A stretch of 64,000 nt of DNA, taken from the NCBI GenBank assembly GCA_013400975.1, contig WBMZ01011734.1, positions 17,501 through 81,500 on the forward strand, read 5' to 3'. Both the position numbers and the translations under genes were made by a program. Below, one piece after another: positions 13,862-23,982 of this stretch (position 1 is the stretch's first letter; each line of letters opens with the position of its first letter). The stretch is from Atrichornis clamosus (taxonomy: Eukaryota > Chordata > Aves > Passeriformes > Menuridae). The notes below the pieces were generated by a model. The model saw nothing but the letters and a program-made list of their open reading frames with translations. It did not search any database and was not told where the DNA came from.

Positions 13862-14127
13862 TGTGTTGACTTGACCTTGGCCAGCAACCAGCTGCCCACC
13901 CAGCTGCTCTGCCACTCCCTCTCCTCAACAGTTCAGAGTGAGAAAATAAGATTAAGAAAAAGCTAATGGGGCAAGATAAAGTCAGGGAGATCAGTTATCA
14001 AATAACATCACAGGTTAAACAGATTTGACATTAAGAAAATTAATTTATTGCTAATTAAAACAGGTTTGGACATTGATGACAAAATAAAACAATGAAAATT
14101 AAAACTTCCCCTGCCCCTTTTTCCCAA

Positions 14128-14133
14128 GTTCAG
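14128..14133. repeat. Target-site duplication, left copy (gttcag)
   Basis: The six bases gttcag directly precede the nested LTR and are repeated exactly after it at 14723-14728. Both copies lie in ERVL LTR sequence, so the duplicated site was part of the host LTR. A 6-bp duplication is typical of class II (ERVK-like, alpha/betaretroviral) integrases, whereas ERVL usually gives 5 bp and ERV1 4-5 bp. Confidence 0.85.
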
Positions 14134-14204
14134 TGTTGCGGCGGGTGGATGGTGGGTGCTGCAACCTTCCGGAAGCATCTCCGATACGAAGTTGTTCGGC
14201 AGGC

Positions 14205-14225
14205 CAACACACTCACACACACACT
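14205..14225 (-). repeat. GT-rich stretch in the U5 of the nested LTR
   Basis: On the minus strand this reads as a short TGTGTGTGTGAGTGTGT tract in the U5 part of the LTR, about 75-90 bases past the AATAAA signal. It may contribute to 3'-end formation, although the TTTGTTGTTGATG stretch nearer the signal (about 14244-14256) is better placed as a downstream element. Confidence 0.5.
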
Positions 14226-14295
14226 GGATAGCTTCTGAAACTCATCAACAACAAAGAGGCGAGAAGGGTCTTCGTGTGGAATTCCACGGGGGAGG

Positions 14296-14301
14296 TTTAT
14301 T
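14296..14301 (-). terminator. LTR polyadenylation signal AATAAA
   Basis: The minus strand reads GAATAAACC here, in the expected place between the TATA box (about 60 bp upstream) and a T/GT-rich stretch downstream. It would define the R/U5 boundary roughly 15-25 bases further along the minus strand, near 14275. It is inferred by position, not by transcript data. Confidence 0.75.
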
Positions 14302-14358
14302 CAGCCACACACATGAAACTGTCCAGTGACGAAGACAAAGATCATGGGAGTGTCCAGG

Positions 14359-14366
14359 TTTATATA
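14359..14366 (-). promoter_or_regulatory. LTR TATA box (TATATAAA)
   Basis: The minus strand reads GTATATAAACC. Its position fits a retroviral core promoter, with transcription expected to start about 25-30 bases downstream, near 14330, ahead of the AATAAA signal. The box is intact, so the solo LTR could still start transcription toward lower coordinates. Confidence 0.75.
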
Positions 14367-14389
14367 CGGGGGCAGTAGAGCACCAGGGG

Positions 14390-14394
14390 CCAAT
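14390..14394 (-). promoter_or_regulatory. CCAAT box (inverted) in LTR U3
   Basis: The pentamer ccaat on the plus strand appears as ATTGG in the LTR sense direction, about 25 bp upstream of the TATA box. NF-Y binds CCAAT in either orientation and is common in retroviral U3 regions. A second copy is at 14483-14487. Confidence 0.45.
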
Positions 14395-14482
14395 AGTCTG
14401 AGGGTGCAGGGGCAGTACCTAGGCGGGGTTAGGGTAAAGGAACCACTAGGGAGACTCTGAGGGAGTGGTAAAGGAACATGGG

Positions 14483-14487
14483 CCAAT
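14483..14487 (-). promoter_or_regulatory. Second CCAAT box (inverted) in LTR U3
   Basis: The sequence ggccaatggg gives ATTGG in the LTR sense direction about 115 bp upstream of the TATA box. Its context (ggccaat) matches the first copy at 14390-14394, which supports a repeated element rather than chance. Confidence 0.45.
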
Positions 14488-14722
14488 GGGGGAACAGGGA
14501 AGGGAGAACTTTCTAGAACAGGGACGTATAAGGCATAAAGGGGCAGGGAGGCCAACAGGCCAACCGGGGAAGCAGGACTGGGGTACATTAACGTAATGAA
14601 ACAAAGAATCCTGGGGGAGGCCCTTTCTGTCACCCTAATCTGGGGAGGATCTTTAATCTTAGGAACTGTCCCACCAATGAACTTTCTTTGTCCCGTGTTC
14701 CGGGGGCCCACCGTCCCCCACA

Positions 14723-14728
14723 GTTCAG
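14723..14728. repeat. Target-site duplication, right copy (gttcag)
   Basis: This is an exact match to 14128-14133, directly after the CA/TG end of the nested LTR. Together the two copies fix the insertion boundaries to the base. Confidence 0.85.
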
Positions 14729-15391
14729 TTCCAGTCCTTCACCCCAGCTCCTCTTCCTCCTCACCATCTGCCCCAGTCCACATACCCAGAGCATCACAGG
14801 GAATGTGAAATGGGACGTTACAGCCTGTCCATAGCAGTTCCTTTCTCCTTCTCCTTCTTTCCACTTTTTCCCCACTTCACCATGAGTCCTCTCCTCAGGC
14901 TGCAATCCTTCATGAACTGTTCCAGTGTGAGACGTCTCTGCCAGGTTGCAGTTCTTCAGGAAAAAATCTGCTTTACTGTAGGTTGTCTACAGGCTGCAGT
15001 TTGGATATCTGCTCTGGTGGAGTCCTCTCCACAAACTACAGGGAAATACCTGTTCCACTGTGGTCTTGTTAACGGTCTACAGGTGAATCTCTGCTCCAGG
15101 TCCTGGAGCACGTCTCTTTTCCTCCCATCCTTCTCTGACTTAGGTGCTCATACTGTTGTTTCTCACAGTTTCAGGGAGTTTTCTTGGTTTTCCTCCTCTG
15201 CTGTTTGTCCAGTGTATTTCCCTTTCTAAAATATATTTTCCCAGAGACACCAGCCTTGCTGATGAGCTCAGCTGTGTCCTGGAATGGGTTCACTGGAACC
15301 ATCTGGAACCAGCTGTGTCCAGCATGGGAAAGCCCTGGCCTCCCCTTACAGAGTCTGCACTGTCAGCACTCTGCCATGGACACCCAATACA

Positions 15392-15769
15392 CCTCAGAGT
15401 TCCTAGAAATTGAACTGCCATGATGCTTTATAGATTTTCATGTTAATTTCAATCCAACTGAAAATTCAATGCATCACTTTCACAACTTTTTATGAAATAG
15501 CTTTCAGGACATAAAACTTGTAGTATTTGTTTGTCTTGATCATAATGAAGAGCTGCTATTTAGTCTATGTACTACTAATATTGTCTGTGATTACTGTCAT
15601 CAAGATGTAATTTTCAACTGGTATTTGAATAGTTTCATCTGAATTATTTAAATTGTTCTTAAAAAAATCCACCACACCCATGATTGATTCTTATTTTTTT
15701 AAATAAGACCATAATTTGTTCATAAATCTAATTTTCAGAAGGAAGAGTAATAAGCACCAAATCCCAAGT
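15392..15769. other. Short unique AT-rich spacer
   Basis: This lies between the ERVL-like LTR and the next CR1. No recognisable element or gene is seen. Confidence 0.5.
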
Positions 15770-16186
15770 GACCAGGGTCACTTGATTTGTTCAGCCCTTG
15801 GTTTGTTTAGCCTGGAGAAGAGGAAACTGCGGGGAGACTTCATTGTGGTCCTCAACATCCTCATGAGAGGAAGAAGAGGGACAAGTACTGATGTCTTCAC
15901 TCACGTGACCAGTAACAGGATTTGAGGAAATGGCATGAAACTGAGTCAGGAGAGGTTTAGGTTGGATATTAAGAGAAGGTTTTTCATCCACAGGCAGATT
16001 GAGCACTGGAACAGGCACCCCAGGGAAGTGGTCACAGCACCAAGTGTGACAGAGTTCAAGAAGCATTTGGACAATGCTCTCAGGCACATGGTGTGACTCT
16101 TGGGAATGGTGCTATGCAGGGCCAGGAGTTGTACTTGATAATCCTGATGGGTGCCTTCCAACTCAGCTTATTCTGTTATTCTGTGA
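15770..16186 (+). mobile_element. CR1 LINE 3' end
   Basis: This is a severely 5'-truncated CR1 copy in sense orientation. It starts near the 'gtttagcctggagaagagg' block (about 15803-15822). It then follows the family through 'ggagaggtttaggttggata', 'gcactggaacaggcaccccagggaag' (about 15998-16023) and 'tgccttccaactcagctt', and ends in the 8-mer tail attctgttattctgtgag at about 16169-16186. The preservation is good. The antisense of the same tail type recurs at 33261 ('aagcttagctggaaggcaac'), so these two copies probably belong to one subfamily. It contains no complete ORF. Confidence 0.9.
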
Positions 16187-19111
16187 GTCTATCTTTTAAC
16201 ATTTTTCCAGAATATTCACCTTTAAACCACCAGTTTTAAAACCTTACTTGTCTGGAAATAGGAATGGATGTGTTTTAGTTGTACCAGAAGTCCTACTCAA
16301 TAACTTTTTCATTGGCCTTCAGTATTTTGAAATAGGTTTGCTTGGATTTTTCCTATTCTTAGTGCATATTGTTGCTAGTCACGTATCAGTGCCTGCAGTG
16401 ACTGCTTAACACACACGCACTCAACTGGTAGGCCCAATAATCTGCATGTGTAAAGTCCTAAGAGTTCCTTTTTCCTCCTCCTTGAACAGTGGCAGCCTCA
16501 GAAAAAGTATTTATGAAGAATAAAAGTAGCATAATGTTAAAAATAATATGATATATATATATATGTAAAATATATCTATTTATGACATTCACTATAGAGA
16601 GAAAAAGAGCAAACAAACCTAATATACATATTTGAATTCCTATTTGATATTAATGATACATAAAGATGATATAATCTTCACTTTCTGAGACTAATTTCTA
16701 ACTCTATCCCATGCTCCTAATATTAGAACTTCACCTAAAATGGCTGAGACGTTGTTATATCTACTGAGCACCAACATGATGTGTATTTCTGTTTGCCTAT
16801 TAACAAACTTGGTGAATTACTGTCAAGCACTCAAACCCATGACCTGCCATGGGTAGAAGTGTTAAATTTACTTCTATAATCTTAGTTCTGCCTATATGTA
16901 ATTTTACATGATAAGAGCTTTTCCATAATATTATATGACATAATATGACTTATTATGCCAGCAAACATTCACCAGTATATTTGGGCCTGTCTTATTGTAA
17001 ATACCTGTGGTGAATCAAGTTCACTGATGTCAACAATTACAGAATTGCCAGTATGTCCACTAATTCAGAATTGGTGTTACATAATGCCTTCCATTTAAAA
17101 ATGTTTAAAGTCCAGAAAAAAGTTGTGTTAAAGTGAGTAAGTAAAATATCTTGCATAGGTCAAAATCCTCTCTGAGTTTTAAATCTTCTTTTGCTGGTGA
17201 GACATGTCTGAAATGCTGAACACATTTTGATTTATATTTACAATAGGTTTGAAATTCAGACCAGATGTAGTGGAGAAACTTCTCAAATCTGTAGGGAAAT
17301 GAAGATCCTTTGTTAAGAGAAGAGGAGAGGTGATATTGTTGTCTACTGAAATTTGTAGTAGGAGAAAAGTATGATTTGCAAAGGAAATAAAGTCATTTTA
17401 ACTAAGGGTGTAAAAAAATCTAGTAGATATCAACTACACGCAAATAAGTGTATACTGACTAATACACGTGTGTTGTTGGCATAGAAAAGAAATATCTTTA
17501 TCAATTCTTCTGCCTGCAGCCTTTCCAAAGACTTTATCTTTCTCTCATTAGTTTCTTCAAAGCCATTCTTCAGATTTTTGTCTACATATCTTTTATAATT
17601 TCTGACTGTTATTTTGTTTTCCTGTTTCCCTGTGGTTTGCCTCATCTCTGTATTACGTGTTTTTACAGAGCATGCACAGCTTAGCATTGCCTATTTTTGA
17701 ACATGAGCAGTGACATTCTGTAGAAAGTTATGTTGTAATATTGCACTGTAAAACTTCCTTATGTATGCATGAAAATGTATATAAACTCCATGGCTGCCTC
17801 TGGGCTTACCTATGAATATCTGTGAATTCCTTGATCTTATATCAATTTTTAATAAAACACAATTTTTTTTCTTTTACTTTATTATATCTCCAAAAGGTAA
17901 TACTAATTCCCATCATCACTTAACATCAAGACTTCATTTAACTGTCCATGTTTTTGACAAACACATTGTATGTCTTAGATTTAAATGTGATGTATAAAAG
18001 ACCTATTTCCTAAATCAAATTACAAGATAATGTCATATTTGTTTCTTGTCAAAGAATTCAAATTTTTAGTATGTCTGTGAAATTATATACTTATTTGCAT
18101 CATTCCTGTTCTGATACAAAAGGATATAAAAGAAGGAAGGGTTTTTTTTGTTTTATTTTGTTTTTCTCAGTTAGGAAACTATAGCAAACTATTGGGTTTG
18201 TTTGCTTTGAAGTTATGTTGCAGTGGGAGCCTGTATGGGTTCCAGACCCCCCGGTCATCTTATGGGTGCTTCCACCCTGGGGTAGAGTTGTTACTTAAAA
18301 GAGGTTTGGACAGATCAAAAATCATAGGTAGAGTAGAAGCTAAGAGTTTCATTTTTTAAAGTTTTTTTTGTTTTTTATCCCAGTTTGAACTAGTGTGGTT
18401 AATTAACGTAATCCTAAAGCGATGGGATTTTGTATTTTATTTTTTGCTAATAATTTATAATTGAAATAAAATTGCTTCTGGACTTTCTAATGATGATCTA
18501 CTATAAGATAAGTAAATCCTTATACACATATAATTACATTATAAATATTGGGCTTGGTACCTGTACATTTGTACAGCAAATACCATAGAATTCTATAATA
18601 GAATCATAATCCTGAATGAGGTGCTATTGTCATATATGTTTATATTGGAAGGCTGATCTAAGTTTTCCCCTACTTCTATGAATATATATTATGATTTCAT
18701 AATATATGTGTACTACTAAAATACTAAAACTTCTGTGTACAACCTGACAGTTTCTACAAGATTTTTACACTGATGGACAAACCCTTATTATTATTCAACA
18801 TTTCTACTCAGTACAACTTGATCTAAAGGCAACACCTCCCACCTTAACAACACACAAATGAGGGCCAAAAGAAAATGGACGAACTGACTTCATTCTAGAA
18901 TATGCAAATCATTCCAATGATTGCACTCATTGACAGGAAATCCTTAATGTATTTAATTTTGAAATATAATTGCAACACAATATAAATATGAACATATATA
19001 AACATATGTACTTATGGATATGTATACACAAAAGATTTAAAACAATTTTATAACTATTTATATGTATATAAAATTTTAATTGGCTTTTTGGAGAGAGCAT
19101 TTGATTTATAG
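16187..19111. other. Unique AT-rich DNA
   Basis: No gene is recognised. There is a short (AT)7 run at 16551-16564. A small GC-rich patch at about 18215-18290 stands out from its AT-rich flanks and is discussed as a finding. The minus-strand frame at 17430-17687 (85 codons) is Lys/Asn/Glu-rich, has no family resemblance and no supporting signals. Confidence 0.5.
16551..16564. repeat. (AT)7 microsatellite
   Basis: Seven uninterrupted AT units sit in a longer AT-rich tract (16543-16580). The array is too short to expect strong length variation. Confidence 0.6.
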
Positions 19112-19745
19112 AGCATAAAATCGTCAAATGGTTTGGGTTGGAAAGAACCTCAAAGATCATGTAGCTCCAAATCCCCTGCCATGGGCAGGGACACCATCCA
19201 CTAGACCAGGTTGATCAGAGCCCCATCCAACCTGGCCTTGAGCACTTCTGGGGATGGGGCATCCACAGCTTCTCTGGGCAACCTGTTCCAATGCCTTTCT
19301 ACCCTCAAAGGAAATAATTTCTGCCTTGTATCTAATATAAAGCTACCCTCATTCAGCTTAAGACCATTCCTCCTACATGCCCTGGCAAAAAAATCCCTCT
19401 CCAGGTTTCTTGTAGGCCCCCATTTTGTACTGGAAGGCTGCTGTAAGGTCTCCCCAGAGTCTTCTTTTCTCCAGGCTGAACAATCCCAGCTGCCTCAGCC
19501 TGTCTTCACAGGAGAGGTGCCCCAAACCTCTGGTCTTCTTTGTGACCCTTCTGTACACTCATTCCAATAGGTCCATGTCCATCTTATCTTGGGGACCCCA
19601 GAGCTGAACACAGTACCCCATGCGGGGTCTCATGAGAGTAGAGAGGCAGAATCCCCTCCCTCAACTTGCTGGCTGTGCTTCTTTTGATGCAGCCCAGGAT
19701 ATGGTTGGCTTTCTGGGCCTCGAGCACAACACACTGTGTTTCAAA
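19112..19745 (-). mobile_element. CR1 LINE 3' end, antisense, well preserved
   Basis: The plus strand gives the reverse complement of a CR1 tail. It opens 'atggtttgggttggaaagaa' (19128-19147), then 'ccatccaacctggccttgag' (19224-19243), 'tctgggcaacctgttccaatg', 'tctccaggctgaacaatccc' (19469-19488) and 'ggggaccccagagctgaaca'. It stops abruptly at about 19743 after 'gcccaggatatggttggctt'. The order matches CR1 3' UTR and the C-terminal end of ORF2. The text is closer to a working CR1 consensus than the 3.2- or 62-kb copies, so it is probably among the younger CR1s here. The 119-codon plus-strand frame at 19211-19570 runs antisense to the element and is not a gene. Confidence 0.92.
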
Positions 19746-21129
19746 TCACTTACTAAGAATTTTCTGTAAGTCTCACTTGTACTTATACCTTGTTCCTTTC
19801 AATTATTTCAGTCACAAAGTCCTCAAGGATAATTGCACAATATATTTAGTAATCTTGTATTTCTGCTTTGAAAATATCAATCAAGTTATTCTGTTGAAGA
19901 TTCTGTTATAGGCACGTACCTCAGAAGATAAACATATGGCTTCCTCCTTCTTTGGGAGCAAAGGTGTTAAATCATGCTTTGAAATTCAATTGCTATTTAC
20001 TAGAACACTAAATTATTTTAATATTTATGTTTTAAGCTATCAGATACATTATTGTATCACTTTGACTTTTCTAAAAGAGTTGTTCATCACCTTGTCCTAC
20101 AGTTCAGAACAAAACTGACTATCAAATTAGAAAATGAAAGCAACTTCTCCAGTATCTCAGATTTTTGTGATCACTTTCATTTTTCTTTCTGCCTGGCTGT
20201 AATTTTGGCTGTTACAAAGATGTACCTTTTTCAAGTCCACCTACATTACTAAATCACCCAAACTAATAGTACCACTATGTTTAGAGCTCCACTATTATAT
20301 TGCCATTTCTGAACTTATGAACAATTACTTTTTACCTTTTATGCTACTCTTCTGACTAGTACTGAGACAAGAAGAGATATCCACAGAAACTCTTGAAAAA
20401 TAATGACATAGACTGTTATAACAAACCTGAATTCCTTGTTATATTAATAATTTATATAGATATTAAAATGTTTAATCAATACATTTATTATTATCCAGCA
20501 CAATTTTAACAAGTTATGTACGACATGATTTTTAAAACTTACTCTTCATAGGTAATCATTAGTAATGTTTCTTTATATTATGTTTTTACTTGTTCTGCTG
20601 GCTTATAGATGTTCTTGCTTTGGATCAATATGAGGTTAACTGACACAGACTTGTCCTATGTATCACATTTCCTTTTTAAAATATTGAAGAAATGTTTTCT
20701 TTTTTTTTTTCTAGTCCTTTGGAAGATTCCTCAGAATTCTGAGATTGATTTTTGATTAATTGATAATTGAGATCAATTATTTAGAAGAGTCTTCAAATAG
20801 TCTCAAAATTTTCCTTTGGTAAAAGCTGCCCAATCCTGATAATTGCTAAAATTTAAATCCAACAACTGTCATGTAGCACATTTCTAACAGATGGAACAGA
20901 AAGTATTTTCTTGTCATGCTAAATTAGAGTTATAATTTTGCTTCCAACAATGGAAACATGTAGAAAGTGTAGGTCTTTTATATCTTATACAGACAGTTCT
21001 CTCTTTTTAAAAATTAGAATATTTCCTGTATGGCACAGTTAACGTATGTTTCATCCCAGTATATTGAACTATTTTGTTTCATTGTCAGAAGGAGGTAGGT
21101 AAGAATTGAAAATTCTTTTTTCCTTTCTA
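19746..21129. other. Unique AT-rich DNA
   Basis: No gene or known repeat is recognised. There is a T-rich run at 20699-20711 and several TAATTA-like motifs, expected in DNA this AT-rich. Confidence 0.5.
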
Positions 21130-21980
21130 TGTGTTTTGGTTGTATATGTGTGTTGCCAGCTGGGAGGCCACAGGGATTGGCCCATGCTGGATACAGCTGA
21201 TTCCAGCCATCTTCAAGAGACCCACCAGAGGACAATACTAAACCCATCAGCCACACTGGTAGAGCTGCTGGTAAAATATATTTAGGGGCAAAACCACTGT
21301 ACTGTTGGAGAGGTGAGGTGGAGGGACTGGGGATGTGAAAAACTGTAGAGGAGCAAGGTCAGGGAAGTGGAAGAGGGAGAAGAAAGGAAGGAAGGAAGCA
21401 GGGAGGGAGGGAGAGAGGAGGGAGGGAGCAAAGGAGGGAGTGAGGAATTGGAGGTGCTTCAGGTGCTAGAGCAGAGATCCTCTGCAACTTGTGGAGGACC
21501 CCACACTGAAGCAGATGGATATTCCCTGAAGGAACTGTGGCCCGTGGGCAGTCCACACTGCAATAGATTTTCTGCTGAAGGACTGCAGCCTGTGAGTGAG
21601 GCAAAAGTGTGAGGAGGAATGAGCAGTAGAGAGGAGCCATTAGGTACTGACTGTAACCCTCTAACTCCCATTCCTACTATATTGCTTGTTGGAGGACATC
21701 CTGGAGTTGGCAGCAAAGGAACAAATTGAGCTTGGGGAGAGAAGGGTGCTGTTTTCATGTTTGCCTTTTCATTTATTGTTATGCAAATATATTGTAATTG
21801 GCTATTAATTAATTTTCCTTGAGTATTTGGTCTGAGACAGTAATTGATAAGTGTTCTCCCTGTCTTTATCTTCAAAATATTTCTTGTTTTTTTTTTTAAT
21901 TTTCTCACATCTTGTAGAGAGAGAGAATGAATGAGCAGCTGGGTGGGCGTTCAGCTGTTCAATGAGATTAGCCCACCACG
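21130..21980 (+). mobile_element. ERVL-like solo LTR, sense orientation
   Basis: This belongs to the same LTR family as the one at 13.9-15.4 kb, but on the opposite strand. It starts tgtgttttggttgt at 21130 where the family starts TGTATTGGG. It carries 'cccatgctggatacagctga' (21181-21200) matching the other copy's 'cccatgctggacacagctgg'. Related repeated units follow ('gatcctctgcaacttgtgga', 'gaactgtggcccgtgggcag', 'gaaggactgcagcctgtgag'). It ends 'gcagctgggtgggcgttcag...agcccaccacg' near 21980. The final CA appears mutated to CG, and I could not find a target duplication with confidence. A homopurine tract at 21369-21440 is much longer than the matching stretch of the other copy (about 15108-15135). 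No internal retroviral genes adjoin it. Confidence 0.82.
21369..21440 (+). repeat. Expanded homopurine (GGAAG/GGGA) tract
   Basis: About 72 bases are nearly all purine, with C only at 21399 and 21429. They are built from gaag, ggaag and ggga units. The tract lies inside the ERVL-like LTR, where the sister copy has only a short purine/pyrimidine stretch. Long purine-pyrimidine strand asymmetry can form triplex DNA and tends to change length by slippage. Confidence 0.75.
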
Positions 21981-23921
21981 GTATGTCATCTCAGGAAAAT
22001 AGATCATAGACCTTTGCTATTTTTATGGCTGCATAAACTGAATACATTCGTATGTATACTGTATATAAGAAAATTAGTACATTTTAAGTAGACTTGGGTA
22101 AAATGTGTTATGTATTTGCAATATAAATTATGTGGAGTTTGTATTCTACTCTAAAACCTATGTATGTTTGTATAGATTTCAAGGTCTTGTCTGAAGTAAT
22201 GCCAATATATGCTTTTTGTTTTCCAATATGAGTGTAGAAATAAAATGTATTACATTTAAAGGTTGGATTACTAGAAAACAATTTTCAGGGAAAAGAAGAC
22301 AACTCTAATTGCTTAAAGGTTGAGTTGTGAGTACATTCTCAATAGAGTAAACAAGATGCTAAAAATATGTAGACTCCTGCAAATAAAGTAATGACTTTGA
22401 GGGAAAAAAGTGCTATTTTTAATTAATGATATCATAAACCTTGATCTTTGCTGTGTCAACTGAGTACTGAATGTGTTTTCAAGTAGTCCTTTGTGAAGTT
22501 AGCAGACAGTCAATTTGCCAGGCAAGAGTGAGCAGTTCAGCTGAACCTGGCTGAAATTTGTCTACAGTTTGTAAAGGGAATTTCTATATTCAGAGGTCAA
22601 GACAAAAAAGAGAATTAGTGGTATTTTTCAATTATTGGTTTACATTTTCCTTACTTTAGAAAATTACCTTGAGAGTCCTATCCTAAGTCAATGCATCACT
22701 CCTTGATGTTACAGACACATCTTAAAATAGAGCTTAGAAACTAAGGAAACTCCATCTTGAAACTACATGGATTATTTTTCCTACTACTCCCACCTTTAAT
22801 TAGATATTTGTTTAGGATTATCATTTATCATTAAAATAAAGCTTTCTGTGATTCAATAATATTTTTAAGAGCACAGAGTCTTGGGATACTGGAATCACTT
22901 CAGTTACATTACATGCAACTCTACTCCTTTTTGTTAATTTAAAATACCTCTATCACAGCAATAGCAAAAATAGAAACTATAGTCATGAAGTTGTGTAAAA
23001 AATTAGCCCCTTTTAACTAGTCTTTACAAATACTTTTTCTACATTTTTCATTTTAAATATGAGCTACAAGAGTATAGAATTCTGAATAGCTAATAGACTG
23101 TATGCCACTAGCTCAATTTAAAGACATGAGAAATCCCAACCAGATAGTAAATAATTAAATAGGAATATGATGTTTACCTTCCAAAAAAACATGAATTATT
23201 ATGTGTATTATATAAATTTCAGATATTTATTCACTTTTTTCTTAACGAAGATAAAATGTAGAGAATGAACTATGTAAAAAACAGTAAAGAAAAAGAATGC
23301 AATTTGCATTACATGCAAATAAATTACAAATAAATAAGAATTTAAAAATAGAACTATATAAGTTGCAATGTAGATAAGACCTAGAAATATAAATATGATT
23401 TTCATATTTAAAAACCAATTATTTGGAGTTAAGGTGGGATGGAACTTTCCAAAACTGACATTGAAAATTATGAAAAACTTAGAACTTAAGGTAATAATTA
23501 ACCTGGAAACTTAAACTTAGTCTAAGAATTTGGGTGCAAGACCAAGTTTGCACTGGATTAAATAAAATGTTTTAATAATTAAAGGATGAAGACATAGCAG
23601 AACTTGACAATGTTGAGTAATTTAATAATATAGAGCAAATTTAATACTTGTAAAACTGCTCCAAAAGAATCCTTGACTTGATAAAAATGTGGAACCCTGG
23701 AAGAAAGTTGGATCATGAAATAGTGCATAGACATCGATGACAGAGAATGCATCATGAATGTAGAGGTTTCTGTTTGTAAGATGAGGAATATCGTGAGTGA
23801 AAGGCCTGTGCAGAGGAGGGGTAGACATCATGAGGAAGCCAATGACATTTGCAAGCTTGAGCAGTTGCAAGGGCCAAGTCTCTTCCCGCAGTCTGAAGGA
23901 ATGAACAGGAAAGGACTTGCT

Positions 23922-23924
<3 letters not shown>

Positions 23925-23971
<47 letters not shown>

Positions 23972-23982
23972 TGTGCGCACAC
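23925..23982 (+). repeat. (GT)22 microsatellite with imperfect tail
   Basis: Twenty-two uninterrupted GT units run from 23925 to 23968. After tt at 23969-23970 the tract continues as gtgtgcgcacac to 23982. The alternating purine-pyrimidine sequence can adopt Z-DNA, and an uninterrupted array of this length is likely to vary between individuals. Confidence 0.95.

Larger units (their letters stand above)
14134..14722 (-). mobile_element. Nested solo LTR, probably ERVK-like (class II)
   Basis: This is a complete 589-bp LTR inserted antisense into the older ERVL-like LTR. Read on the minus strand it begins TGTGGGGGACGG and ends CCGCCGCAACA, giving intact TG...CA ends, and it is flanked by the perfect 6-bp duplication gttcag. 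U3 carries two CCAAT boxes in inverted orientation and a TATATAAA box. An AATAAA signal follows about 60 bp downstream and a GT-rich U5 comes after. No gag, pol or env sequence adjoins it, so the provirus was reduced to one LTR by recombination. It contrasts with its surroundings in being GC-rich with several CpGs, which suggests a fairly young insertion. The 136-codon minus-strand frame at 14301-14711 is an accident of LTR sequence. The class II assignment rests on the 6-bp duplication. Confidence 0.88.
13862..15391 (-). mobile_element. ERVL-like solo LTR, antisense, split by a younger LTR
   Basis: This is a long terminal repeat of an avian endogenous retrovirus family that I recall as ERVL-like. 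On the minus strand it starts TGTATTGGGTGTCC at 15391. It passes through the 'cccatgctggacacagctgg' block (about 15310-15330) and a series of imperfect 'gctccagg...ggtctacagg...' units. It ends ...GGCCAAGGTCAAGTCAACACA at 13862, preserving TG...CA ends. It is interrupted at 14128-14728 by the nested LTR. Removing that insertion leaves about 935 bp, close to the related copy at 21.1-22.0 kb. The flanks tctta (13857-13861) and cctca (15392-15396) could be an eroded 5-bp target duplication with two transitions, but this is weak. No internal retroviral genes are attached, so it is a solo LTR. Confidence 0.85.

Noticed and set aside
14301..14711. 136-codon minus-strand frame, Pro/Leu-rich
   Set aside because: It spans U3 and the TATA/AATAAA region of the nested LTR. 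LTRs of this type do not code here, and the frame is accidental.
17430..17687. 85-codon Lys/Asn/Glu-rich minus-strand frame
   Set aside because: This composition is expected from AT-rich DNA and no family resemblance is seen.
19211..19570. 119-codon plus-strand frame
   Set aside because: It runs antisense to the CR1 at 19112-19745.
13862..21980. Idea that the two ERVL-like LTRs are the ends of one provirus
   Set aside because: They are in opposite orientation, and the DNA between them has CR1 copies and unique sequence but no gag/pol blocks.
23622..23924. 100-codon minus-strand frame next to the microsatellite
   Set aside because: It has no resemblance to a known protein. The companion frames translating the GT/CA array (HTHTHT, VCVCVC) are artefacts of the repeat.
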